Program-made: the position numbers and the translations under genes
From: Flabesymbios commensalis
Lineage: Eukaryota; Annelida; Polychaeta; Terebellida; Flabelligeridae
NCBI GenBank assembly: GCA_964017125.1
Contig: OZ024909.1
Location: 70,031,728 to 70,095,727 of the forward strand
DNA: 64,000 nucleotides
Reading direction: 5' to 3'
Part shown: piece after piece, positions 54,401 to 64,000 of the stretch
Numbering within the stretch: position 1 is the first letter of the stretch
How the letters are laid out: every line of letters begins with the position of its first letter
The notes under the pieces: model-generated
Seen by the model: only the letters and a program-made list of their open reading frames with translations
Database searches by the model: none
What the model was told of the DNA's origin: nothing

Positions 54401-57400
54401 CCTTTTTAACTAGTTCTCATCTCATTCCGGCTTTCTACCCAGCAAACACGACACATCTATCCAATGTTTATCCAATGTTGGGCCAACGTCGCAGACGGTG
54501 TGCCAACATTGGTCAAACATTGGATAGATGTGTCGAGTTCACTGGGTAATATCTTCTCTTTTGGTAAAATTTAAGATGAGTAACATTTTAATTACGATAC
54601 AATGTCAAAAATGTACACATTACCTTCCAACTCTTCAAGGAAATCATCATAGGATTCACCGCTACCACTCACTACAATGCGGTCATCATTGTTGTACTTA
54701 AGTAGAAGCCTGAAAAGTAATGAATAAAACGTTAAAGTGTAAAAAAAGTATGCTCTTAACTCATCCGGAAAAGTGAATTTTAGACCAACCAAAAGTATTG
54801 TTTTTCGATATATAAAGTCAGGACATTTTAGGGGCAGTCCAGGTTATCCCAACAAACACGAGACGTTGGCCCAACCTTGGTTTACTGCTGGCCCACCGTC
54901 TACGACACTGGCCCAACAGTAAACCAACGCTGGGCCAACGTCTCAAGTTTTCAAGGTATTGTCAAATCAAGGGGCGATAAACCTGCGGTGAACTGTATGA
55001 TTGTATCTACCAGGCTAGCCGCGCGTTAAACCCTTAATAACCATCACGATGCATCATAATTTTGCATCTCGCAACACGAAAATTTTCATGGAACTGTTTT
55101 AATAATAACACTTCATCCACTACCAGTCGAGAATTGCGACAGCTATTCGCGGCTTGTAAAAAATGACAATGGTAAATTCAGGCTTGATAGGGTTGAACCT
55201 CTGCGACTAAAGTCGTTTTTTAACTTTTCATTACCACCCTCAATATTGTATTTAAAGGCGAAATGTGACTTCAATCAGCAAAATTTAAAAAATAGTGGTT
55301 TAGATTTTGTACAAAAGTGATTAATTGCCGCACACTTGCAATTGTTCGAGAGATTCAAAATTGTAGAAGGGTTATATATTCAGATATTCTTTTAATTTTT
55401 TGAAGATTCATTTATTTTAGCATTAAAATTAAAGTTTTCAAAACGAATGCCGAACAGTGTTCACTTCTTTATCTTTGCGATCACAGCTTGATATTTGATA
55501 CACGATCAACACCTCATGACCCGACACGACGCGACATGATCAGATTAAAAAATGGTCCAAGTTGACGAGTGACCAGTTACATCTTTAGGTATTATAGACA
55601 CACTCGGTGGAGGTGTGCAGATTGAATGTTCATACTCCTACCATTAAATAAACGATGTGGGCCAAAGTACACAATTAAATCTACAGTTATGGACTAATTT
55701 GCATTATTGTTATTTTCATAGGTCAATAAATAAATAAAACATAAAATCCATAGTTTGTGTTTCCTGAGATATGCAATATACTTGGAGGTTGTGTCCGATG
55801 TAGGCCTGGGCCTAAATAAATAATCACCACAGAGGATCGAAAGTATATACCTTGGCAGTTGTTTCTGTGAAACTCAATGACCTCGACCTCTTTTGTTTCC
55901 ACCGAGCTGGCTAATACAATGAAGTATGGGGGAGGGTTCTTATATAACCTTGTTTTCACCGAGTGACGTCACTGCGTTTCACATAATGAAGTATGGGGGA
56001 GGGGGTGTTATATAACCTTGTTTTCACCGAGTGACGTCACTGCGTTTCACAGAAATGACACTATGATAATTGTTTGTTTAACTCCATGGCTCGATTACAA
56101 GATATTGGAATTATTTCCGACATTAATTAGATTTTGTGGAAAGGTGATAAGTTTGATAGGTTTGGTGAGAATTGTACAATCGAGTCGGTCGTCATGTCCA
56201 AAACCTAATTCTAATATAGGCATAAATAAAATGACTGGGGCTATTCCATATTATGTCGTCTTTAGATTTGCTGGTTTAATATTGATTTAAAATTGGTTTG
56301 TTTTCTGCAAACCCGGCAGGACACCGATGTCAATATACAAAAAAAAAGCTCCTGCAAGAAAAATCGACAATGATCACCCTAACCCAGCAAACACGAAGCC
56401 TCTAGTAGGCGTACGTTATTCTATTGATTTTATTCTTACCACGTAGGCCTATTTATATTCAAAAATTTAGTTTTCTTTTTCTGGTGGTCATGGTGAGTAT
56501 TAACGTGTTTTATCATACATTGCTCAGTCTCGCCGAGTTTCACAACGTAGGTCTACGTATACACATCTAAACGTGGCGGCAAATTTGGCACCATAACTAT
56601 ATTTCTATTTACTGTAAGACTAATAATAAATAAAATGAGTGTATTTATGCTGGCTTGACGTTGACACGGCACACAATGCACAGTACACATCCTTATCTGT
56701 TCTGGTTACGGATGCTAGGGAAATTAATGGGCGAGTACTGAACTGTGGCTCAACGATCAGAGGCGGATCTAGAAGGTTTACGATGGTATGCGGGAAAGCA
56801 GTCAAACTATAATGTGTGGCAAACACGAGAAGTTGCCTCATTTTGAAGTTTAAAATATCACTGAAATCATTAAAACAGATTGTGATAATTGATCACCTAA
56901 TCAAAAAATGTATATTTGGAGAAGTTTATCTTTCGTAAAGAGAGATATTTTCCATCTAAGGCGTTGGCATATAGGCCTAGCCCAGCAAACACACGTCTGT
57001 TTCAATATGGAACTACCGTCTGCGACGCTGGTTCAACAATAAAGCAACATTGGTGCAGCGTCTTGCTTCTCGCCAACGTTTTCAAAAATGTTCTCCAGGT
57101 CCATAGTATGGAGATGCACATAAGTAGGCCAGGCACTCATAAAATTGTTGAACTTGATTTTTTTTTGTGTCCTAATATAACAATACAGATTGATGAGAAA
57201 TTTATAAGAACGAATACAAGTGGTTTCTGAACTGTTATTATAGAACAGATTTGATTCGCTCCAGAACATTTTGCTATGTAGGTCTACGCCTGCTGTAGAT
57301 AAATCAAACCCTTTACGTAAGAATTATTTTATGCAAACTTTTGATTAATATTGTCAATAATGATGTTATATAAGAAATAGCTATACATGTATATAAAGTG

Positions 57401-58542
57401 GTAGAACGTTAAAAAAAATTTAAATCGTAACATCAAGGCATTTTATCTCTTGGATTCTGGTTAAATCAATCACTGTTTGAATGAAATATTACATTAAAAG
57501 AAATCCTGGAAACTGTTCAACATGGCCATAGTGTGATGTGGGAATGCACCACTTTGGAAACATGAATAATAATAAATGTTAACGTAGTAACCAAGATTCC
57601 AACAATATTATTTGCATTTGTGATGCAAGCGCATACTCAGTGATAAAATAGATTGAAATATAATTTTGTGGCCTATGGTCATGTACTCAGCCTGACGAGG
57701 AAATCAGATAGTTTCCTCGTTTTATCTAAGATAGGCCTATCTCGCACGATATCGTGCCTCGGCTCAGCATAAATCGCTATTCTAACCATCACCTTGGGAC
57801 ATCATATTGCATTTTGTTCACTGTTTATTCTCTTTCCAGTACAAGCTGAAACCCATTTTAGCGCTGCTGTAACACAATGAGAGAGTGGTGGGCTTTCTCG
57901 CACTAGGAGCTGATCCAGAATGGGGGTGGGGGTGGTCAGAATTGAATTTGGTTTATCTCCCGCATTTTGTTTGGCTTTTTAATCTTCCCAACTAGTACAT
58001 GGGGTTCGCGGCACCACCAGTTAAAATGTTGAGTACGAAATAACAAGTTTACGGCCAATTTTGGACAATTCAATTTCCGAAAAGGTGTGTGTTAGAATTT
58101 ACGGAGAAAAAGGTACGATAACCTCGCTTTTCATCACACATAAGAAAATGATTTCCCAACGTACAGTGTTTGTAGAGTAGGCCTATGTGGTCGCTCATTA
58201 GACTGTGCATATGGGATGTAGTGCCACTATTAATAAGATCCCAGCTAAACTGGACCAGGAGAATCAGGTAGCACTGCCCTCCAGATCACAGGATTCGAAA
58301 TTCGCACTCTGTCGGTCTGAGTCCGAGCATTCTACCCTTCCCCCCCCCCCGCCTATTGAAACGTCTAAGCTTGTGATACTTGCAAATTGCACGGACATTG
58401 TGTTCACGGACAAGTGTTCTTTTAAACTTACAGTAAAACTTACAGTAAACTTTTTTTCGAGGACTTACCAGATAGTGTCAGACGCATCACTCCGTACATC
58501 GTCATAGGCGGTCTGAATAGCGTCGACGTCTAGTGTAGTCAT
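51465..58542 (-). CDS. COTL1: Coactosin-like protein (ADF-H domain)
   Basis: F-actin side-binding protein of the ADF/cofilin-homology family. Exons in coding order: 58542-58469, 54709-54624, 53403-53246, 51572-51465; 426 nt, 141 residues (human COTL1 is 142). The whole chain is one ADF-H domain. Landmarks: MTTLDVDAIQTAYDDVR at the start, SDTIWLLLKYNND, YGYIRFTAGDELSKRYKF, FVIWVGSGVNPLKRAKVSTD (corresponding to human ITWIGENVSGLQRAKTGTD) and the coactosin C-terminal KAGGANYGTGN (human KAGGANYDAQTE). All introns are GT-AG. An NRF1-type palindrome lies 134 bp upstream of the ATG. Introns 1 and 3 hold family-C palindromes. Identification secure; invertebrates usually have one coactosin gene, so the ortholog name stands for the family. 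Confidence 0.93.
51838..52443. mobile_element. Cluster of five family-C palindromes in COTL1 intron 3
   Basis: Units at about 51838-51942, 51945-52020, 52065-52150, 52195-52340 and 52343-52443. The first pairs GGGCTATTGCTGGCCC with AGCAAACATTAGCCCA; the last has AGCAAACACGAGGCGTTCAA and GTCAACGTCGTGTTTGCTGG. The open frames on both strands here are arms of the palindromes. Confidence 0.8.
52695..52775. mobile_element. Family C remnant
   Basis: GCACTGGGCCACATGTTGAT and CGTCGGCCCAGCGTTGGGCA. Outer ends lost. Confidence 0.4.
53085..53175 (-). repeat. GATGTCTCC family repeat, reverse copy
   Basis: Reverse complement relative of 12840-12960 (AATAACATTAATTACAAAA ... GGAGGGGAGACATCTGC). It ends about 70 bp before the 3' end of COTL1 exon 3. 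Confidence 0.6.
54434..54548. mobile_element. Family C palindrome, best preserved
   Basis: ACCCAGCAAACACGA at the left, TCGAGTTCACTGGGT at the right. Arms CACATCTATCCAATGTTT and AAACATTGGATAGATGTG are perfect partners, although this outer sequence differs from other copies. Centre GTCGCAGACGG. Confidence 0.85.
54848..54955. mobile_element. Family C palindrome, full length
   Basis: AACAAACACGAGACGTTGGC and GGCCAACGTCTCAAGTTT; inner TTGGTTTACTG and CAGTAAACCAA; centre CCACCGTCTACGACACTGG. In COTL1 intron 1. Confidence 0.85.
55024..55192 (-). mobile_element. MITE family H copy
   Basis: Contains ACGATGCATCATAATTTTGC, CTTCATCCACTACCAGTCG and AATGGTAAATTCAGGCTTGA, the reverse of the copy at 11089. 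Confidence 0.65.
55921..56054. repeat. Tandem duplication, 67-bp unit x2
   Basis: GAAGTATGGGGGAGGG starts at 55921 and 55988. Each unit holds TATATAACCTTG and the CRE-like palindrome GTGACGTCAC. In COTL1 intron 1. Confidence 0.85.
56980..57070. mobile_element. Family C palindrome
   Basis: CCCAGCAAACACACGTCTGT, centre TACCGTCTGCGACGCTGG, then CAACATTGGTGCAGCGTC. A lone left end (ACCCAGCAAACACGAAGCC) is also present at 56384. Confidence 0.7.
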
Positions 58543-58675
58543 GTTTCTGAACAAGAAAATTACGAATAATTTAACAAGACTGTGATGACGGAGCTAAGGG
58601 TAGCCAAAGTGATGTGCAGCCTGGATAGCTAGATCTGATAATAGAATTCCGGATATAACCAGTACACTATCGATC

Positions 58676-58685
58676 GCGCATGCGC
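58676..58685. promoter_or_regulatory. NRF1-type site in the COTL1 promoter
   Basis: The perfect palindrome GCGCATGCGC, the consensus of NRF1, 134 bp upstream of the COTL1 start codon. It marks a probable TATA-less promoter. The site is symmetrical and could also serve a divergent plus-strand transcript. Confidence 0.6.
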
Positions 58686-59114
58686 CCAATTTCGCCTTTC
58701 GCAGATGAAGAAATACTTCGAAGTTATTATATTTGCCGTGCCACTGTCTGTTTGCCGACCTGCACTTTATAGATGGTAGGTCTATGTTTATAAAAAGTAA
58801 TACACACGTGCTCAATCAAAATTCATATAAATGTTCTAATAACACAAGTGCCGATTTTTTCATTAGACGTTTTTAATAATTTAATAAACTATGGTTTATC
58901 AATGTATTATAAATTTAAGTTGTGTATGCGTTACTTCACTTGTTCTAGACATCAGCAGAAAACAAAGGGTCTTTGAGGTCCCACTCACTGATAACAAAGC
59001 CCCCCCCCCCCCCCTCAGCCAGTCTCACACGGAACTCACAATACGTATTGCAAATCATAAATTATACTGTCATCCTATCCAGGATGTTCACATAGTCTGT
59101 AAACACAACCCAAC

Positions 59115-59305
59115 AACAAACATTTAAACAATTTTGATTTAATGTTGGTCCAGCCTCGCAGACATTGGGCCATCCTTAAGCGAACATTGGGTCAACGTCT
59201 TGATTTTGGTGGGGGTGGGGAGATCTCGATCCAATGTTGGTTTTTTGTTGGGCAAGCTTCGTAAACGCTGACCCAACAATATAACAACATTGAATCAGCG
59301 CTATG
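59115..59305. mobile_element. Two family-C palindromes in tandem
   Basis: First: ATTTAATGTTGGTCCAGCCT, TCGCAGACATTGGGCCATCC and GAACATTGGGTCAACGTC. Second: CGATCCAATGTTGGTTTTTT and CAATATAACAACATTGAATC. A further left-end trace is near 59372. Confidence 0.65.
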
Positions 59306-59639
59306 TGGTTGTCGGCCCCGAATAGGCCAATATCTAAAACTGCGCCCGTGTTCCGAGTTGGTCGGGCCATGTTAACACGAAACATCAATGTTGTTTTAAT
59401 GATACTGGAGCGGATCCAGGGGGTATGGGGCTGCACCCCTTAATTTTTGCGAAATCATTTTTAAATAGCTTTGTTACTGTTAGCCCACTGTCCGCGACGA
59501 TTTGCAAATAAAATTGGAATATTCGAGCCCCGGGGATAGCCATGGATTACGCTAATAATAGCGTATGATTATTTTACCAGTACGAGTGCATAAGGCAGGA
59601 CATATTTCGCTTACTAATACTAACACTTACATGTTACAG

Positions 59640-59804
59640 CCGCCAACCGGAAATTATCACGGGGATTTGTTCACATGTCACAGAGATATTAACAACAAAA
59701 TTCCGCTGGGCAACAACATGTTTCGTCCCGATCTTCACCAGCGCTCACTCGAGGCCTCTTACGGGTTAGGTACCCTTGGCGCCGCATACCTATTCATATT
59801 TTAA
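59640..59804 (+). other. Exon-like segment of an unidentified gene
   Basis: A textbook acceptor (branch-like TTACTAATACTAAC, then CATGTTACAG) leads into an open frame starting PPTGNYHGDLFTCHRD and running past NNMFRPDLHQRSLEASYG. Possible donors: GTTAGG at 59769 or GTACCC at 59774; without one the frame ends in TAA at 59804. It is near 50% GC against about 35% around it. I do not recognise the family. It could be an exon of a plus-strand gene divergent from COTL1. Confidence 0.4.
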
Positions 59805-59929
59805 AGCAGGGGAAATCGTGTTATATTCACCAAACACTTTACTAAAAAATAAAGGTAAAGGTACAGGTTTGTAGTCTAATATCAAGGCTGATAACTTATC
59901 AGCCGACTTCACAATTGACCCCCTGGTCA

Positions 59930-60190
59930 CTGGACCTGATCATTCGTTTGATAATTTACTTTCACGGAGAGCATACAGTCCTGCAGCCATTTAGATGCAT
60001 TAAACTTATCGCACACATTGCCATCTCTGTCCAACCAGGTACTCATTTACACCTGAGTCACGTGAAGCATATCAGGGTAAAGTACCTTGTCCAAGGACAC
60101 AAACATCGACACAACGTTCCAGCGCTGAGAGAAGAGAAATATGATATTTATCTGAAAATCGGCCTCAAGCGGGGTTTGAAGCGCACGACA
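59930..60190 (-). repeat. SINE with conserved tail, minus strand
   Basis: On the minus strand: B-box-like GCTTCAAACCCCGC, then GTGTCCTTGGACAAGGTACT and GGTGTAAATGAGTACCTGG. The CTTGGACAAGG..TTTACC tail is common in SINEs of marine animals and fish. Confidence 0.65.
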
Positions 60191-60354
60191 GACAATTGAA
60201 AAGCACTACTAGTTTGTTTTAAGCTTATAATATGGAATATATACCATTAACATTGGTCAACATTGACACAACATTATCATTTTTTTACATACAGCCCTAA
60301 AAATTAGTACATTTCATAATTATATTATTCCATGAATGTTTGGCATTTGAGTCG

Positions 60355-60440
60355 CGTCTTTGGCGGTTCTGGAGTTGAACCTGGTAACTAGAATTAGTGA
60401 GCCATGATGCGACCATAATGCCAACTGACCCAAGCTAAGC
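60355..60440 (-). repeat. tRNA-like sequence, minus strand
   Basis: Minus strand reads TTGGGTCAGTTGGCA (A-box) and, about 45 bp on, GGTTCAACTCC (B-box). The acceptor stem does not close cleanly, so this is a tRNA-derived SINE head or dead tRNA rather than a working gene. Confidence 0.4.
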
Positions 60441-61745
60441 ATGCTTCATGATTCAATATTATATATAAAAGACTAGAGTTACGAAAAGTGATATGGTCCG
60501 TATTTTGAAATTTTTAAATATGGTAGTACGGTATACACATGTAGGCATATTCTCCAAAATGAACACAGGTATTTATTTATAATTAATGAAAAATAGCTTT
60601 CGTTAAATAGTCACAAAAATGTGAAGCGATTTAGAATATCGACATTCAGCTTCCGAAATAATTATATTACGATGTAAATTGTGCTGTGTAATACAGGGAA
60701 ATACACAACAGGCTATAGTGGCATCACCCAGAATGAGTTATCGTTTGAAGTCTAATAATTATGTCCATTTCCCCATTGAACAGTTGAAGCTGACAGTTGT
60801 TTGGTATCCTGCCAGTACTGACAAGTACAGACAAATCATCTAGATGAATGTCATTGTCTCATTTACAGGCATTGAAATGACGATGGCAGATTAAAGGCGC
60901 TGTGAAGTGATTTCAGCTCATCAATATAATTAAAGTATATATCACAGTGAACTATCTAATAACAGATTACTTTAGTCCACTAATTATCAGTTATTTTCAA
61001 AAATAAAAACTGAAAATGTGCACATTTCTTGGGCTGGGCGGATCTCCCACCTCATGACTTCGCACACAAAAAACGCCCATGATTGAATCTGAATAAACAT
61101 TGAAACTGCATCGCGTATATTTTTCATGTTTCTTGTATTTGTACATGAGCTGAACTAGATTTCTATTCATTTCAATATGCCCGCATCGACAGGGTGAACA
61201 AGGGGCGAGTGAATGCTAGACGCTGGCCAGGAGTGGTCGCGGTGATGGCCATCAATTCTAGTGCTGCACCTGCATTCAGGCAGCGTTGTACCGGCGTTCC
61301 GTGTTGACTTTGGTCAGTTTTATAAAATCATGCCATACATCATCAGTTATATGTACATGTACATGAATTATAACCAGCCAAGCATTTCTCCACGTTTTGA
61401 CGCCACGAATTAGCTCCGCCCTCACTTTTGCCTTTGAGAAAATCGTTCCCAGTGGTTTAAATATGGGAGCTGAGCACTCTAATATTTAAAAAGTAATCTA
61501 AAATAGTATGAAATATGACATTGTGCAGAGTGGGTCTGGGGACTACATGGGGCCACAATGAATACGCAATGAGGCGATTTAACCAGCAAAGCCGAATCGT
61601 ATATAGATACATGTTGAACCAATTTTTGCTGCGATTTTTAAATAATTTGTTTATTTGGTAAAATGAGCTAATGGAAATGCTTTAGAAATCAGAAATGTTG
61701 CAGTATTTTTATCTTACAAGTTTACTCAAATATTCTTTCTTAAAC
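60441..61745. other. Intergenic stretch, nothing recognised
   Basis: No shared repeat, no coding support. A short GC-rich island lies near 61190-61310. Confidence 0.5.
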
Positions 61746-61751
61746 TAGTCA

Positions 61752-61815
61752 TCGCGGAGTTAGAGGGTGGAGTTGCCACTCTTCAGAGTAGCAGATCCAC
61801 CCTTTAGCTCCGAGG
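61752..61815. other. Imperfect palindrome
   Basis: Arms CGGAGTTAGAGGGTGGA and TCCACCCTTTAGCTCCG, with inner GCCACTC / GAGTAGC. One copy seen. Confidence 0.65.
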
Positions 61816-62089
61816 GATCGATATAATGACACGTCATCGTCATCAAATTTAAGTCATGCTACCATGGTTATAACTTATATTGTTACACTCTGTTAGGCGT
61901 TTATCAACTGCATTGTCATGTATCGACATTTATTTGGTGTTATCTCCATGACTGGCACGAAACCGTTTCCTGGTTAGATATTCCTGAGCATAATTGCTAT
62001 CATGATTAGACTTTATCAAACTAGATTTTTTAAGGTTAATTTTTCATTCAATTTAAAGACAACCAAATAGGTTATAAACGGTCTTAGAA

Positions 62090-62150
62090 GTGATTAGTTA
62101 TTTGATTTTAGACGTCAGATTCTAACGTCTGAAGTTGATTTCCGAGCTGA
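62090..62150 (+). mobile_element. MITE family B fragment
   Basis: GACGTCAGATTCTAACGTCT followed by GAAGTTGATTTCCGAGCTG. Only the hairpin end is left. Confidence 0.55.
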
Positions 62151-62450
62151 AAGAGTAAAATAATATTAATATAATTAATAATATAATAATTAAATAATAT
62201 AATAAGGGTTAATGATTAATTTGAAGCCGAAGATATCGCGTATCAGTGGTGGAACACTTTTTCACTGTTTCCTACACCTCAATCAGTATTTGTAACAATC
62301 AGGCACCCGGCAAACATGCTCACGTTAACAGGGGCGGATTCAGAGGGTTTTCCATGGTATGCTGAAAAACTAACTTCATGTATGGACAGGGGATGACTGG
62401 CAAACATAAAAATTGGTTTCATTTTTATTTTATTTTTTTATAATCCATGT

Positions 62451-62698
62451 TTAACCCTTACAGCGCGGGGATCGACTTTAGTCGTCAGAATCTGACGTCT
62501 GTAGACGTCAGATTCTGACGACTGAAGTCGATCCTGCACTGTAAGAGTAAAAATATTTCTAATGGCCGTAGACCCATACCATAGGTATTCAAATGAATCA
62601 GAAAGAGCTAGGTAAGACATTTATGATGATTTCAAATTGAAAAAACCCCATTCGTTTGCGATGTTTTTTACAAATTAATTCTTCGCTTTAAGAGTTTA
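62451..62698 (-). mobile_element. MITE family B copy, full length
   Basis: TTAACCCTTACAGCGCGGGG, then the hairpin CGTCAGAATCTGACGTC / GACGTCAGATTCTGACG, and TTCTTCGCTTTAAGAGTTTA at the far end. Middle word CATAGGTATTCAAATGA. Confidence 0.85.
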
Positions 62699-62775
62699 CC
62701 CGCATATGCTACGTAGGTCAAATAAAATAAAATGACATTGAAATGAATGAAGTCGTTTCCGATAAATGATCAGTT

Positions 62776-62996
62776 ACTCAACTCTTACAACGCTGAGTTT
62801 TTATATATACCAAGGAGACCAACGGGTTTTTAAAATTTGAAATCATCATAAACTTCTTAGTTATCTCTTCCTGATTCATTTGAATACCTATGTTATGGGT
62901 CTACGGCCATTATAAATCTTTTGACTCTTTCAGTGTGGCGATCGATTTTAGTCAGATTCTAAGGACTAAAGACGGTCCCCGCGCTGTAAGGGTTAA
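62776..62996 (+). mobile_element. MITE family B copy, hairpin shortened
   Basis: CTCAACTCTTACAACGCTGA at the left, CCGCGCTGTAAGGGTTAA at the right. The hairpin is reduced to GATTTTAGTCAGATTCTAAGG. Confidence 0.8.
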
Positions 62997-63059
62997 ACAA
63001 AGATTTTTAGTCTTTCAGCTAATAATCGGGGCTTTGATGCACCACCGAGCACCGAGTGG

Positions 63060-63270
63060 CAAGAACTGATATTTGAGCAATTTAGAGGCCATTAGAAATA
63101 TTTTGTCTATCCCCGCGCTGTAAGGGATAATCAAATAATTTAATTTTAAAGATGGTTGAAGCTGTAAATTGCGTTAGCATTTCCACACCTAATAACGCTA
63201 TGTTATTTATTTTAAATTTTTTTTACCCACTTGAAATTCTGGATCGCTACCACTAATATTTCTTTCCGAA
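63060..63270. mobile_element. Fragments of families B and A
   Basis: 63080-63130 ends CCGCGCTGTAAGGGATAA (family B right end). 63215-63260 has TTTTACCCACTTGAAATTCT and GGATCGCTACCAC (family A hairpin). Confidence 0.55.
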
Positions 63271-64000
63271 AAAATGGCAAATATTGATGTTGAAACACAC
63301 ATTTTATTCCCAATAAAGGTGAATTTAATTTGAAAATAAAATAGATTAGGCCTACAAACGATTATATTCGTCCTTAACGCTTAAAGGGATAACGCACTGG
63401 GATACTACAGTGTAAGATTGTGAATCTGGTTTAACCCTTAGAGCACTGATGTCCACTGTAGTGATATTTCTGTGTTTTATTAGCACTTTTAAAGATTTAC
63501 CTTGAAAATAATCTCGGATCGTTATATATTTGACTTACTTAAATTCCACAAAACCAAGTATTTTTTAGTCATGTATATAGTCCAACAACCCCTTCCTCAG
63601 CTTGTACATCCCATGCCATTTTTGCCCATGTAGCCTGCAATGTCAACCACCTCCCATCTTCTTTATTCCTGCTGTTGATATAGATTCATGCGAGAAAGAG
63701 TATAAAGATCATAGCAATGTTGAGATCCTGGCCCTGCATGCCTTTGATCTGGGCTTGAGCTGGTCAACGAAACCAGTGCCACAACAGGGCTAGAATTTTG
63801 TGAGAGGTGCTAACAGAGCACTCACTTATATAATTTTAGGTGCCCGCCTAAAAATTCAAGTGTTATTCAAGTGTTATATTTAACATCCAGAAAAGAGGAG
63901 AGAACACAATCATCTTTCTTTGTTTAAAAAAATGTCAATACAGTTGAATAATACACTATGCCAAACAGCTCTTCTGAAAATGCCATTTGAAACTGAATTA
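63271..64000. other. Window end, nothing firmly recognised
   Basis: A TTTAACCCTTAGAGCACTGA motif at 63430 is another end of the family A/B type. A plus-strand frame at 63602-63793 (with EKEYKDHSNVEILALHAFDL) has no splice or family support that I can see. Confidence 0.4.

Noticed and set aside
60355-60440. Functional tRNA gene on the minus strand
   Set aside because: A- and B-boxes are present, but acceptor and anticodon stems do not close properly; better read as a SINE head.
11089-63130. Hairpins in families A, B and H considered as structured RNA genes
   Set aside because: Paired changes in the arms could suggest conserved RNA, but the copies have transposon edges, random orientation and no promoter boxes. 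A DNA-level cause is simpler.
1-64000. CRISPR arrays, operons, bacterial transfer
   Set aside because: Spliced animal genes throughout. The tandem arrays have no unique spacers of constant size, and no bacterial-type gene was seen.
1-64000. Retroviral, LTR or large virus-like elements
   Set aside because: No long terminal direct repeats, reverse transcriptase, integrase or capsid-like frames were noticed; repeats here are short DNA elements, SINEs and satellites.

Overview
The window is a piece of animal nuclear DNA: AT-rich, intron-rich and full of short non-coding repeats. Four protein-coding genes can be read exon by exon. The gene set, the mobile-element load and the very common word TAGGCCTA suggest a marine invertebrate deuterostome such as a hemichordate or echinoderm. 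That placement is inference; the animal assignment itself is secure from the proteins.

Layout. 89-5576 (+): the last nine exons of LONP2, the peroxisomal Lon protease, ending in the import signal SKL. 7382-14137 (-): a complete six-exon gigaxonin (GAN/KLHL16), tail-to-tail with LONP2. 14138-33690: about 19 kb of repeats with no confident gene; it holds a 152-bp satellite, several inverted-repeat DNA elements, minisatellites and two exon-like segments. 33724-45800 (+): a complete twelve-coding-exon NPEPL1 (M17 leucyl-aminopeptidase family) with a 1.5-kb minisatellite in its first coding intron. 51465-58542 (-): a complete four-exon coactosin-like gene (COTL1), with an NRF1-type site upstream of its start. 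58543-64000: repeats and one exon-like segment on the plus strand.

The genes act in different processes: peroxisomal proteolysis, CUL3 ubiquitination of cytoskeletal proteins, peptide hydrolysis and F-actin binding. They do not form a pathway. Their human orthologs lie on 16q (LONP2, GAN, COTL1) and 20q (NPEPL1), two arms that share many duplicate gene pairs, so the neighbourhood looks like a preserved ancestral linkage block.

The most unusual signals are these. (1) Several families of palindromic mini-transposons have arms that vary from copy to copy but match each other within a copy. (2) Three of 27 reconstructed introns begin with GC instead of GT, two of them in NPEPL1. (3) Three mobile elements start within 25 bp downstream of NPEPL1 5' splice sites. 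(4) A SINE carries two tRNA-like heads. No CRISPR array, rRNA, intact tRNA gene, transposase or reverse transcriptase gene was found.
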